Part shown: positions 1 to 7,761 of the stretch, one piece after another
How the letters are laid out: each line of letters begins with the position of its first letter
Numbering within the stretch: position 1 is the first letter of the stretch
Program-made: the position numbers and the translations under genes
Notes under the pieces: model-generated
Seen by the model: only the letters and a program-made list of their open reading frames with translations
Told to the model about the DNA's origin: nothing
Database searches by the model: none
Source of the DNA: Candidatus Hodarchaeota archaeon
Lineage (GTDB): Archaea > Asgardarchaeota > Heimdallarchaeia > Hodarchaeales > Hodarchaeaceae
NCBI GenBank assembly: GCA_016840285.1
Contig: JAEOSR010000053.1
Location: 1-19,665, forward strand
Reading direction: 5' to 3'
DNA: 19,665 nucleotides

Positions 1-25
1 AAGAAATTTTTATGAGGGCTTATTC

Positions 26-796
26 ATGACTTTAGAGAAGTTTAAAGCAATTAAAGCATTTTTTATCTTCCAAAAAGAAACTGGAACCACGTTATTTACC
101 CGATCTTATGAAACAAAAGATACAAAGACGCCAGATGCACATCTAGTAGTAGCTTTTTTGACAGCAATGTTCTCTTTCGCTAAGTCATCATCGTTAAGTG
201 ATCTTCGAGTTGTAGATATGACTGATCTTCGCTTTTCCTTCATTGAAAGAGGGGGTTTAGTTTTTGCTATCTTAGCTTCCCCTCTCGTTAGTCCTTTAGA
301 CTTACAGTTCAAATTGACTACCATTGGAAGTCTGTTTTTAGCAGAATACGGAAAAATAGTTGAAGAAATGCAACTTGTAGATACAGAGACCTTTGCCAAA
401 TTCGTAAATCATGTTGATGAAGTTTTTTTAGGCGAAACCCGTGAAATGTTAACTAGCTCGAAAAATGCTGCCCTTTTTTATCTTAAGAAATTAGTACAAG
501 ATAAAAATATTGGCGCACGAGGAGCGATGATTGTTTCTTTTACTGGAGATATTTTGGTTGAATACAAAATGGATCAAAAACGAATGGCAGGAGCCATCCG
601 CTTGTTAAATGTATCAACATATATGAGAAATTTAAGGTATCTAGTTGTTTCTTCGGAAGCAACTAATTTAGTTGCTTATAAAATCAGCGAGGGACTTCTC
701 CTTTATGTAGACGGAAACCCTGATTTAGGCTTAGAGAGCCTCGTTGTTAAAGTCTCTGATACAGTTAGACAGGTAAAAGATATTATTCCTCACTAA
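26..796 (+). CDS. Longin-like plus roadblock-like domain protein (256 aa)
   Basis: No enzyme motif, signal peptide or membrane segment is visible. Residues about 5-125 have the pattern of a longin-type fold: a first strand (AFFIFQKETGTTLFTRSY), a helix near 35-52, strands around 58-85, and a long amphipathic helix ending in FLAEYGKIV. Residues about 160-250 have a roadblock/LC7-like pattern: GAMIVSFTGDILVEY, then a strand near 203-210 (LRYLVVSS), then LLLYVDGNPDLGLESLVVKV and a final helix. These domain names come from my reading of the pattern, not from a search. In Asgard archaea such domains are known partners or regulators of small GTPases; that role here is inference. The ATG at 26 is preceded by GAGGG at 14-18 with a 7-base gap. 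The GNAT gene follows on the same strand. Confidence 0.75.
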   Translation: MTLEKFKAIKAFFIFQKETGTTLFTRSYETKDTKTPDAHLVVAFLTAMFSFAKSSSLSDLRVVDMTDLRFSFIERGGLVFAILASPLVSPLDLQFKLTTIGSLFLAEYGKIVEEMQLVDTETFAKFVNHVDEVFLGETREMLTSSKNAALFYLKKLVQDKNIGARGAMIVSFTGDILVEYKMDQKRMAGAIRLLNVSTYMRNLRYLVVSSEATNLVAYKISEGLLLYVDGNPDLGLESLVVKVSDTVRQVKDIIPH

Positions 797-850
797 CTTC
801 CTGAAATTGCTTAAGCTCTTTACTCTAGATCTTTGATAGGCGAGATAATT

Positions 851-1318
851 TTGAGTTATTTTGAATTAGCTGAAGAAAAAGAACTTCCACTAATTGAAGC
901 GATCATTCATGAAGCGTACCAACCTATCTTGAAAGCATTATCTCGGCCCCCAGGTGCACTAGAAAATACAGGGGAAAAAGTAAGAAACACTCACAGAAAT
1001 AATCAACTCTATGGAATATATAATGAGAAAAAAAGTCTGATTGGAACTTTTTCTTTGAATTCTACAAGGAAAAAAACAATGAAAATTTCTCATTTTGCAA
1101 TTAAAATCCCTTATCAAAAACAAGGTATTGGTAGTCGGATTCTCCCACAGATTGTTAAAATGATCCAAAATCATATGCCTGCAATAAATGCAATCGAGCT
1201 CGAAATCTATTCTAAGATTCCTAGCCTTTTCCTATTCTATAACAGATTTGGATTTACTCAAATTGGAGAAAAACATATCCGAGGGGAAACAATTTTAATT
1301 CTTTCTAAACAACTGTGA
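851..1318 (+). CDS. GNAT-family N-acetyltransferase
   Basis: Probable acetyl-CoA-dependent N-acetyltransferase; the acceptor substrate cannot be told from sequence. The acetyl-CoA binding motif A is clear: a strand ending FAIKIPYQKQGIGSRIL (Q/R-x-x-G-x-G/A type) followed by a helix. The C-terminal part has the family's FYNRFGFTQIGEKHIRG segment, the usual YxxxGF tail. The length of 155 residues is normal for a single-domain GNAT. There is no ATG at the 5' end. I chose TTG at 851 because AGGCGAG lies at 838-844, six bases upstream. TTG at 833 is in frame and would add six residues, but has no comparable ribosome site. The frame remains open for 44 codons past the TGA stop, up to the start of the next gene (see findings). 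Confidence 0.82.
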   Translation: MSYFELAEEKELPLIEAIIHEAYQPILKALSRPPGALENTGEKVRNTHRNNQLYGIYNEKKSLIGTFSLNSTRKKTMKISHFAIKIPYQKQGIGSRILPQIVKMIQNHMPAINAIELEIYSKIPSLFLFYNRFGFTQIGEKHIRGETILILSKQL

Positions 1319-1449
1319 TTTGATTATAGCTTAGTGCAACTATCAGAAGAAGATAATCTAGAAGATTTTCAATCTATTCTTTACTATCAAGTGAACCCTA
1401 TTAAACTAAAAATGTTAAAGCCCTGTAAAAGCGTTACAATCAATTCAAG

Positions 1450-2538
1450 ATGAATAAAATGGTAGAAAGAAATTTAGAAGACATTAAATGTCTTCAAAGG
1501 CAATTATCTGAAATGATAGGAGTCAGTGGGTACGAGAAGCCTGTTGTTGACTTTATTCAGGGCCAAATTGAGAACTCAGTAGATAAAATGTGGATTGATC
1601 CCCTTGGATCACTTTTGGCCATTATAGAAGGGGGAGGAGGTAAAGATCGAATTATGATTGATGGTCATGTCGATGAAATTGGATTTATGGTCAGCTATAT
1701 TGACCCAAAAGGTTTTCTTCGGTTTGTACCAATAGGAGGATGGGATTCTAGAACCCTCTTAGGTCAATCAGTCAAAATTCTTGCAAATGATAATAAAGAA
1801 TTTCATGGAATAATTGGTTCGAAACCTCCTCATCTAACAACTGAAAGCGAAAGAAAAAACGCTGTTAAAATAAGTGATATGTACATTGATACAGGTTTGT
1901 CTACAAAAGATGAAGTAGAGTCTCGAGGGATCCATATAGGATCTGTAGGTACTCTTTATGATCCTTTTGTAGAATTTCCAAATAATATGGTCAGAGGTAA
2001 GGCTTTTGATGATAGAACAGCAATTAATGTTTTAATTCATTTAATTAAAGAATTTTCAACAATTACTCCCTCAGATACTCTCCTTTTCAGTTTTTCGACT
2101 CAGGAGGAAGTTGGTGGTCGGGGTGCTGGAGCAGCAGCATTCACTTTAGAACCTACAATGGCTTTAGCCATTGAAAATACCACTGCAGCAGACGTCCCGG
2201 GAATAAAGGACTCAGAATGTCCTGCATACATTGGTAAAGGGCCTGCAATTTCTGTGGCTGATAGAAGTATGATAGCTCATCCTTTTGTAAATAAACGTTT
2301 AATTGACAACGCTAAACATGAGAACATACCATACCACATAAAAAAACCAATTGGTGGTGGTACTAACGCTGGAAGAATTCATCAATCAAGGGGTGGAGTA
2401 CCTTCTTCAGTTGTGTCAGTTCCATGTCGTTACATTCACTCACCAACCTCCTTGCTGTCATTAGAGGATATCCATCACACAATCACTCTTGTTTCAGCTT
2501 TTATTCGCAATCCAGCAAAAGTACATTTTAAGTGGTAG
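1450..2538 (+). CDS. M42-family metallo-aminopeptidase (362 aa)
   Basis: Cytoplasmic dinuclear-metal aminopeptidase of the M42 family (COG1363-like; includes TET-type and deblocking aminopeptidases, often misnamed endoglucanase M). It would trim peptides produced by proteolysis. Expected active-site elements are present: DGHVDEIGFMV with the metal His at 73, KAFDDRTA with the bridging Asp near 187, QEEVGGRGA with the catalytic Glu pair 219-220, an acidic residue in the strand AIENTTAADVPG (Glu242), and RYIHSP with the last metal His at 330. The length of 362 residues is usual for the family. There is no signal peptide. The ATG at 1450 overlaps the TGA that ends the open frame running on from the GNAT gene (ATGA), which hints at coupled translation. 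An internal ATG three codons later is an alternative start. Confidence 0.93.
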   Translation: MNKMVERNLEDIKCLQRQLSEMIGVSGYEKPVVDFIQGQIENSVDKMWIDPLGSLLAIIEGGGGKDRIMIDGHVDEIGFMVSYIDPKGFLRFVPIGGWDSRTLLGQSVKILANDNKEFHGIIGSKPPHLTTESERKNAVKISDMYIDTGLSTKDEVESRGIHIGSVGTLYDPFVEFPNNMVRGKAFDDRTAINVLIHLIKEFSTITPSDTLLFSFSTQEEVGGRGAGAAAFTLEPTMALAIENTTAADVPGIKDSECPAYIGKGPAISVADRSMIAHPFVNKRLIDNAKHENIPYHIKKPIGGGTNAGRIHQSRGGVPSSVVSVPCRYIHSPTSLLSLEDIHHTITLVSAFIRNPAKVHFKW

Positions 2539-2650
2539 ACACTTTCTTTCTCAAACTAAAATTATAAACGACCACCAACCAATAAATACCCTTATATGTT
2601 TGTACTCAGTATCAAGACTAGATTCACATATTCGTTATATTGGGAGTAGT

Positions 2651-5029
2651 ATGTCTGAAGAATCCGTGTTGCAAGATCTGCAAAGCCTTAAATCAAAGGA
2701 TCTTAGATGGGCTGCAATCAATAATCTGAGAAAATATTTGCAGGCAAATCCAAATCCCACGGATTTTCGTTTCCGAATGATTGTCAAATCACTTTTACCT
2801 TTCACCAAGGCTACGGAAGACAATATTCGAGAGAAGGCATTAATTACAATATTAGAAGCTACTTCAGATGATAAAAATGTAGAATCCTTGGTAAACTCAG
2901 CTCTTTCAGATCCAAGTCCTGGAATTCGTTCATTAGCTCTAGAATGGCTTAGTGATAAGAATCATCCCCAACTTAAATCACAAGCAGTTAAATTCTTGGG
3001 TGATCCTGCTGAAATAGTGCGAAAAACGGCCATGGACATTGTTGTGACACATCAAATAGAAGGAGTTGAAACACAACTACTACAATTATTGGAATCAGAA
3101 TCAGGTGGACTCCGTAGATCGATAATATATGCTCTGGGTAAATTAAAAACACCAAGAGCTATTGGTACACTTGTTGAGATTATGCGTAACCCTGATTATG
3201 ACGATTGGACCCGAAATCAAGCAGGTTCGGCTTTAGAACATATGGGAGGACGAGAACTTATTGTCCCATTTATAGAAAATCTTGCAGATCCTAATGATTA
3301 TGTTCGAGAAACAGCAGCCGCTTTTCTCAATAAAAATGAACAGGAAATTGTTTCTGCAATCATGGCAAAAGGTAAAATTGATTTAATCGCTTTACTCCAA
3401 CATGGATCAGACACTACGAGGCAGAACTTTGACACTCTAGTTTCAACTCTTAGTACTCAGATGGCTTTTGCGATTAAAGATCTTCAAACACGCTTGTTGG
3501 CAAAAGACAAGGTCTTTTTGTTAGAACTTGCAGAGGAATTATCATCTAATTTGGTTGCTGTAAAGATCTTAATTGAAAAAATATTAGATTTAAGATTAAT
3601 TCCTCTTTCTGATGACATTTATCTTACTGAAACAGGCCTGAAAAGAGAATTAAAATCGAAGTTAGATGAGAACTCTTCTATTCACATTCCTACTCTTAAA
3701 CAGGATGATCCATTCAATCAAATTTCCACTGAAACACTAGAACAAATAATTTCAACTATACCAAGCATCTTTCAAGTTAGTTCTGGACTATATTTGAAAG
3801 AAGAAGTCTATTCCAAGATTGTATCTGAATTTGAAGAGACAGGTGTTCTCAAACTTACAGTTATTGCTGAAGAAATCAATATTTCTGTAGAACTGGTTAA
3901 CAGTGAATTAATAACCACTTTAAATCCTTCAAAAGACGGATGGTATAATTCTCACAATGATTATATTACGAAAAAGTACATACAAGGCCAATTAGATCAG
4001 CAATTAAGAGAATACAGTATTATCTCACTTCATAACTTCTTATCTCAAATAGGAAATCCAAGACTTGAACATTCTAGACTGAAAGAGATTATTGATGACC
4101 ATTATCAAGGAACTTGGCTTGAAGACATTGATGTTTTTCTTGAACAAACGGAATTTCAAAAACTTAAACAAGATTCATCTCGTATCGATGAATCACGAGT
4201 TAGACATCTTCTAGACCCCATTGCTATGGATTTTCCTGACTTTCTCCAAAATTTAAAACAAAAATTAGATATTCAAACCTATCAAACAGGTGATGGCCAG
4301 CTAATCACTTTAGAGAATCTTCATCCTCAACTTCAACAACATATCCTCGGCAAGGGTTATCTCTCCATTCTAGAATTTCTAAGAGAAATAAATTTAGATA
4401 AATCAACAAGTACCATTAAGCCTATCATTCTAAATTATATTACTCAAGAATTTAGCGGCAGCACAACATCTGACACAGATTTCTTCTTCACTGAAGATTT
4501 GATTGCTGATGTTACAAAGGAAGTTGAAGCGAAAGCCCGTATTAATTTTAATGTTCTTGCTTTCAAAATGGATTTGGCCCCAGAAATTCTTGCTTTAATT
4601 GTTAAGCAAATCCTATTTATCAGAGGATTCACTAATACAATAGGAGAATTTGTTACTGACGAAGGCATTAATCAGGAAATTCAGGGAATTTTAGAATTTC
4701 GTGAGGAATTTACTCTCCAAGAGCTTTTTGAAATCCTTGAGATTGTCAAAGATAAGAAAAATGAGGTAGTAGTTCGTGATCTTATTTCTGATGATAACAA
4801 TCTATTAATTTCGTTTGACAAGGAGGTAGTAATAACTCAGAAGGGAGCACTCAGTAAAGTTATTGACTATATAAAACAACCTATTCAGCAAACGAAAGAA
4901 ATAATCCCCTGGGAAGAGATCAGTCGTGAAACAAACATATCTGATATCGACATTAGAACCATTTTAGACTCTTTAATTCAAAATAATCTATTATCTGGAA
5001 CAATCAAAGATCAGGGATATCGTGTATAG
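2651..5029 (+). CDS. HEAT-repeat plus tandem winged-helix-like repeat protein (792 aa)
   Basis: A large soluble scaffold-like protein with no catalytic motif that I can see. Residues 1 to about 235 are HEAT/armadillo-type helical repeats, for example the helices around SALSDPSPGIRSLALEWL and YALGKLKTPRAIGTLVEI. Residues about 287-792 contain a repeating unit of about 100 residues. In it, a helix-turn-helix pattern (LxxIAEEINIxxELVNxxL, near 400-420) is followed by a G[WF]xN...[FY][IV]T segment and another helix. Similar units recur near 290-335, 380-465, 546-600, 611-690 and 724-792. This resembles serial winged-helix architecture as in PCI or UFL1-type proteins, but the resemblance is inferred. 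The frame is open back to 2489 inside the M42 gene. I chose ATG 2651, preceded by GGGAG at 2642-2646, because the upstream 54 codons look non-coding and include a TATA-like ATTATAAA. Confidence 0.85.
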   Translation: MSEESVLQDLQSLKSKDLRWAAINNLRKYLQANPNPTDFRFRMIVKSLLPFTKATEDNIREKALITILEATSDDKNVESLVNSALSDPSPGIRSLALEWLSDKNHPQLKSQAVKFLGDPAEIVRKTAMDIVVTHQIEGVETQLLQLLESESGGLRRSIIYALGKLKTPRAIGTLVEIMRNPDYDDWTRNQAGSALEHMGGRELIVPFIENLADPNDYVRETAAAFLNKNEQEIVSAIMAKGKIDLIALLQHGSDTTRQNFDTLVSTLSTQMAFAIKDLQTRLLAKDKVFLLELAEELSSNLVAVKILIEKILDLRLIPLSDDIYLTETGLKRELKSKLDENSSIHIPTLKQDDPFNQISTETLEQIISTIPSIFQVSSGLYLKEEVYSKIVSEFEETGVLKLTVIAEEINISVELVNSELITTLNPSKDGWYNSHNDYITKKYIQGQLDQQLREYSIISLHNFLSQIGNPRLEHSRLKEIIDDHYQGTWLEDIDVFLEQTEFQKLKQDSSRIDESRVRHLLDPIAMDFPDFLQNLKQKLDIQTYQTGDGQLITLENLHPQLQQHILGKGYLSILEFLREINLDKSTSTIKPIILNYITQEFSGSTTSDTDFFFTEDLIADVTKEVEAKARINFNVLAFKMDLAPEILALIVKQILFIRGFTNTIGEFVTDEGINQEIQGILEFREEFTLQELFEILEIVKDKKNEVVVRDLISDDNNLLISFDKEVVITQKGALSKVIDYIKQPIQQTKEIIPWEEISRETNISDIDIRTILDSLIQNNLLSGTIKDQGYRV

Positions 5030-5062
5030 ATTTGTTTTAAAGCACCACAGGAAAGGATCAGT

Positions 5063-5770
5063 ATGTCTCAGCCATTACGGATTATTGTCGATCATAGAGA
5101 ACCAGAGAAACTCAGAAAACGACTTATTAAACTTGGTATGGAAGTTAAAGAGCAGCAACTAGAGATTGCTGATTACATTGTATCAGATCAAGTTGCCTGT
5201 GAAAGAAAAACAGGAACAGATTTAATAACTTCAATAATGGATAATCGCCTATTTGAACAAATCGATCGATTAATAGAAACCTATCAGCAACCATTCCTTC
5301 TTTTAGAAAATCTACCCTCGGCTTTTGAAAGAACTGAGTGGAAGAAAAGAAAAAAACATGTTTATGGGGCATTAACTTACATCTCCTTACGTAGACAGGT
5401 GCCTATAATACCAACATCTCAGATGAGTGAAACTGCTATTGCTTTAAACCGCATTGCATCTTGGGTTCAAGAGGATCATGATGACCCAATCATTGCACGA
5501 AAATCTCCAAAAGCACGATCTCTAAGTGACAATCAGCTATTTTTCCTACAGGGATTACATAATACTGGTCAAAAAAAGGCAAAAAACTTGCTTAGTGCGT
5601 TTGATGGATCACCAATTGATGTTATAAATGCTATTCTCGATTCTAAAGTGATTTACACAAGAACAGGAAATCCTAAAGGTGTTAAGGGAGCTTTTGAACA
5701 TCTCGAGGGATTTGGGCCAAAATATCTCCTGAAAAATCAAGAACTCTTACGCCAAGTAGAGGAGAAGTAG
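5063..5770 (+). CDS. ERCC4/XPF-type structure-specific nuclease with helix-hairpin-helix domain
   Basis: Probable structure-specific DNA endonuclease acting on flaps, forks or branched DNA in repair and replication restart. Residues 5-125 form an ERCC4 nuclease domain with its signature: IVDHREP (Asp10, Glu13), ADY (Asp37) and ERKTGTD (Glu47, Lys49, Asp53), matching the V/IDxRE ... D ... ERKx3D metal-binding motif. Residues 155-232 carry two helix-hairpin-helix-like elements, around LQGLHNTGQKKAKNLLSAF and LEGFGPKYLL. There is no helicase domain, so this is the short archaeal XPF form rather than Hef. Archaeal XPF proteins usually work as homodimers with PCNA; no obvious C-terminal PIP box is seen (the tail is LLRQVEEK). 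The ATG at 5063 follows GGAAAGGA. The HEAT gene ends 33 bases upstream, so the two may share a transcript. Confidence 0.92.
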   Translation: MSQPLRIIVDHREPEKLRKRLIKLGMEVKEQQLEIADYIVSDQVACERKTGTDLITSIMDNRLFEQIDRLIETYQQPFLLLENLPSAFERTEWKKRKKHVYGALTYISLRRQVPIIPTSQMSETAIALNRIASWVQEDHDDPIIARKSPKARSLSDNQLFFLQGLHNTGQKKAKNLLSAFDGSPIDVINAILDSKVIYTRTGNPKGVKGAFEHLEGFGPKYLLKNQELLRQVEEK

Positions 5771-5790
5771 AAACAAAGGAGTAAGTCTCA

Positions 5791-5811
5791 TTTTCATTTA
5801 TTTTTATTTTT
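5791..5811 (+). terminator. T-rich tract after the nuclease gene
   Basis: Just after the nuclease stop the plus strand has four T-runs in 21 bases (TTTTCATTTATTTTTATTTT). Oligo-T tracts without a stem-loop are the usual archaeal transcription end signal. It sits where the plus-strand genes end and face the minus-strand CoA operon. Confidence 0.5.
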
Positions 5812-5849
5812 AATCTTGTATTAAAACTCATCTATTAATGGAGGATAGC

Positions 5850-6074
5850 TTAACACCATAAATTTGGATCGATTAGATCGCTAAGAATACACCCAGGTGG
5901 AGAAGATCTTTTACAAAGTGACAACCAAGGGCAATCAGGTTCACAATAAGGATGAGGAGTGGTGGTCAATTTTTCTTTTGCCTTTCGTAACTCCTCTAGT
6001 AAAAAGTTTTTTGTAGAGACTCCTCTGGACGTAGATCTTGAGTAAAGAAAAAATGAGTCGGAACCCATGCACAT
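5850..6074 (-). CDS. Small Cys-rich protein at the 3' end of the CoA operon (74 aa)
   Basis: Not recognised. The N-terminal half is a short basic region followed by an amphipathic helix (FLLEELRKAKEKL, residues 24-36). The C-terminal half has four Cys at 44, 48, 54 and 62 (C-x3-C-x5-C-x7-C) preceded by HPY, with a fifth Cys as the last residue. This spacing could bind zinc or an iron-sulphur cluster; no named family matches by eye. I accept it as a gene for two reasons. A near-perfect ribosome site (GGTGAT at 6087-6082) lies seven bases before the ATG, and the gene lies 104 bases downstream of panB on the same strand with no gene in the other frames. Expression from the CoA operon is inference. 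It could also be a chance frame, but the Cys pattern and ribosome site together make that less likely. Confidence 0.55.
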   Translation of the reverse strand: MCMGSDSFFLYSRSTSRGVSTKNFLLEELRKAKEKLTTTPHPYCEPDCPWLSLCKRSSPPGCILSDLIDPNLWC

Positions 6075-6178
6075 TCATTTTATCACCAGGTTAAAAACTC
6101 TTTATAAAAGCTTCTATGGCCTTTATATAGCCAATCAGAGAGGGAGACCCCCGAAAATGACGAAAATGAGGAAAATTA

Positions 6179-6976
6179 TCACTCATAACTATAGCTAAGA
6201 TCAGGAAACTTTCCTTCTCGTACTTCCCGATTATATTCTTGGACTGCCTTCAAAACATGTTCTTTTAGGTTTATATACCTTTTAACAAATTTTGCATTGA
6301 AATCAAAATAACCGAGCATGTCATACGTAACTAGCACTTGTCCATCGCAATATGGTCCTGCTCCGATGCCAATCGTTGGGATAGAAAGAACCTCAGTAAT
6401 TTTTTTTGCTACTTTCCATGGAATGGCTTCCAGCACTAGAGAAAAAATACCAACTTCCTCAAGTTGTTTCGATTCTTCGAGAAGAAAATTTGCTGCATCT
6501 TCAGAGCGTCCTTGGACTTTAAAACCTCCAAATTTATGAATTGATTGTGGAGTGAGGCCTAAGTGGCCCATTACTGGAATTCCTGCATCCAATATACCTT
6601 GTACCGCTGCACATCGTTCACTGCCTCCTTCTAACTTAATTGTCTCCGCTGTTCCTATTTTAACCAATTTGATCGCATTGCGGACAGCTTCTTCAGCAGA
6701 AACTTGGAATGTTCCAAAGGGAAGGTCACCAATTACCATGGATTGTTTTGCTCCGCGAGCTACTGCCTGAGTATGTCGAATTGAATCTTCTAAAGTAACG
6801 GGTAATGTGGTCGGATTACCATGAACTACCATGCCCATTGTATCTCCAACAAGTAGCATATCCGTTCCAGCTTCATCTAATATCGATGCCATTACGTAGT
6901 CGTACGCGGTGAGCATTGTTATTTTCTCCCCCTTCTCCATCATATCTAATATATCTAAAACTGTTTTTTTCTTCAT
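6179..6976 (-). CDS. panB: 3-methyl-2-oxobutanoate hydroxymethyltransferase (ketopantoate hydroxymethyltransferase)
   Basis: First enzyme of pantothenate synthesis: it transfers a one-carbon unit from methylene-tetrahydrofolate or a methanopterin analogue to 2-oxoisovalerate, giving ketopantoate. All expected motifs are visible: MLTAYDY, LLVGDTMGMVVHG (metal Asp45), GDLPFGT (Asp84), KLEGG (Glu116), GHLGLTPQ (His138), VLEAIP (catalytic Glu183) and GIGAGPYCDGQVLVTYDMLG. The 265 residues match the family length. It is the fifth gene of the CoA operon, with the ATG two bases after the stop of phosphopantothenate synthetase. The ribosome site GAGGTG is built from the last codons of that upstream gene, so the two are probably translationally coupled. 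Confidence 0.97.
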   Translation of the reverse strand: MKKKTVLDILDMMEKGEKITMLTAYDYVMASILDEAGTDMLLVGDTMGMVVHGNPTTLPVTLEDSIRHTQAVARGAKQSMVIGDLPFGTFQVSAEEAVRNAIKLVKIGTAETIKLEGGSERCAAVQGILDAGIPVMGHLGLTPQSIHKFGGFKVQGRSEDAANFLLEESKQLEEVGIFSLVLEAIPWKVAKKITEVLSIPTIGIGAGPYCDGQVLVTYDMLGYFDFNAKFVKRYINLKEHVLKAVQEYNREVREGKFPDLSYSYE

Positions 6977-6978
6977 AA

Positions 6979-7761
6979 TTACACCTCAAAAAATTTACTG
7001 TCACTAGCGAGCTCCTCAAGCCGGGATGACATAAACTTCAGGGCTTCTTGCAATAATACTCTGTTATTAAACTGTTTTTTCTCTTCCTCCATTTCAGGGA
7101 CACTAATTTTTTTGTAATAAGAGGTAAATGAAACCATTTCTTTTATCGCTCTTACTATATTATTCGTAATAGAGACTGTTGCCGATAGAGAGGTTCGTGA
7201 AAGAGGATTCAAATCAACAGTCACTACATCTTTTCCTAGCTTCCTTAGGGCCATTGTACGATCCCCATCCTCTAATGGCACAAAAACACAATCTGAACGT
7301 GCAATACCACGTGAATCAACAATCCGTCGCTGATGAGATATCTCGGGGATTGACTCCTGTTTACTTGGATCGATTCCATATATTTCTTGAGCACCAGCTT
7401 TTTCTAGAACGCTTTTGATAGCATCTTCTCTTTCTGGCTTTCGATAGAAAAGGTTAATTTCAAGCGGTGCATCTAAAATTCGACTAAATTCCACTATCTC
7501 TTCAGGACATAATACAGCAACATTTCCATTAATTGAAATAACTGGGTTTTTTGCCATTAATAATATGATAACAGCAAGTTTTTCTTGTTTTAACGCAAAA
7601 TCTGGAGTAGTTTCGCCCAATAAATAATCAAAAGCCTCTCCGCGGCCATGTGCAATCAATCCTGCTTCAGCTACAATTTTTTGATGCATTCCTTCTATAA
7701 TTTTCCCGCGTGTGACTAATGATTCATAACGAGGATGAGTCTTTGGAACTTCTGATGTCAT
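6979..7761 (-). CDS. 4-phosphopantoate--beta-alanine ligase (archaeal phosphopantothenate synthetase)
   Basis: Archaea-specific enzyme (COG1701 family) that condenses 4-phosphopantoate with beta-alanine using ATP to give 4'-phosphopantothenate. It replaces the bacterial PanC step after prior phosphorylation. The sequence shows the hallmark N-terminus HPRYESLVTRGKIIEGM and IAHGRGEAFDYLLGE (residues 36-50). It also has NPVISINGN (72-80), the ISHQRRIVD segment, and VPLEDGDRTMALRKLG followed by TVDLNPLSRT (161-190). The length of 260 residues is normal. Its ATG overlaps the stop of the pantoate kinase gene by four bases (ATGA). The pairing with pantoate kinase matches the known archaeal pathway, so the assignment is firm. 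Confidence 0.96.
   Translation of the reverse strand: MTSEVPKTHPRYESLVTRGKIIEGMHQKIVAEAGLIAHGRGEAFDYLLGETTPDFALKQEKLAVIILLMAKNPVISINGNVAVLCPEEIVEFSRILDAPLEINLFYRKPEREDAIKSVLEKAGAQEIYGIDPSKQESIPEISHQRRIVDSRGIARSDCVFVPLEDGDRTMALRKLGKDVVTVDLNPLSRTSLSATVSITNNIVRAIKEMVSFTSYYKKISVPEMEEEKKQFNNRVLLQEALKFMSSRLEELASDSKFFEV

Noticed and set aside
1316..1318. Recoding of the acetyltransferase TGA (selenocysteine or readthrough)
   Set aside because: The acetyltransferase fold is complete before the TGA, and no obvious stem-loop element is seen. Chance or a small separate gene explains the open frame more simply.
2489..2650. N-terminal extension of the HEAT/winged-helix protein starting inside the M42 gene
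   Set aside because: The frame is open, but it overlaps the M42 coding end and its residues look random. It also contains a TATA-like element, and a good ribosome site precedes the ATG at 2651.
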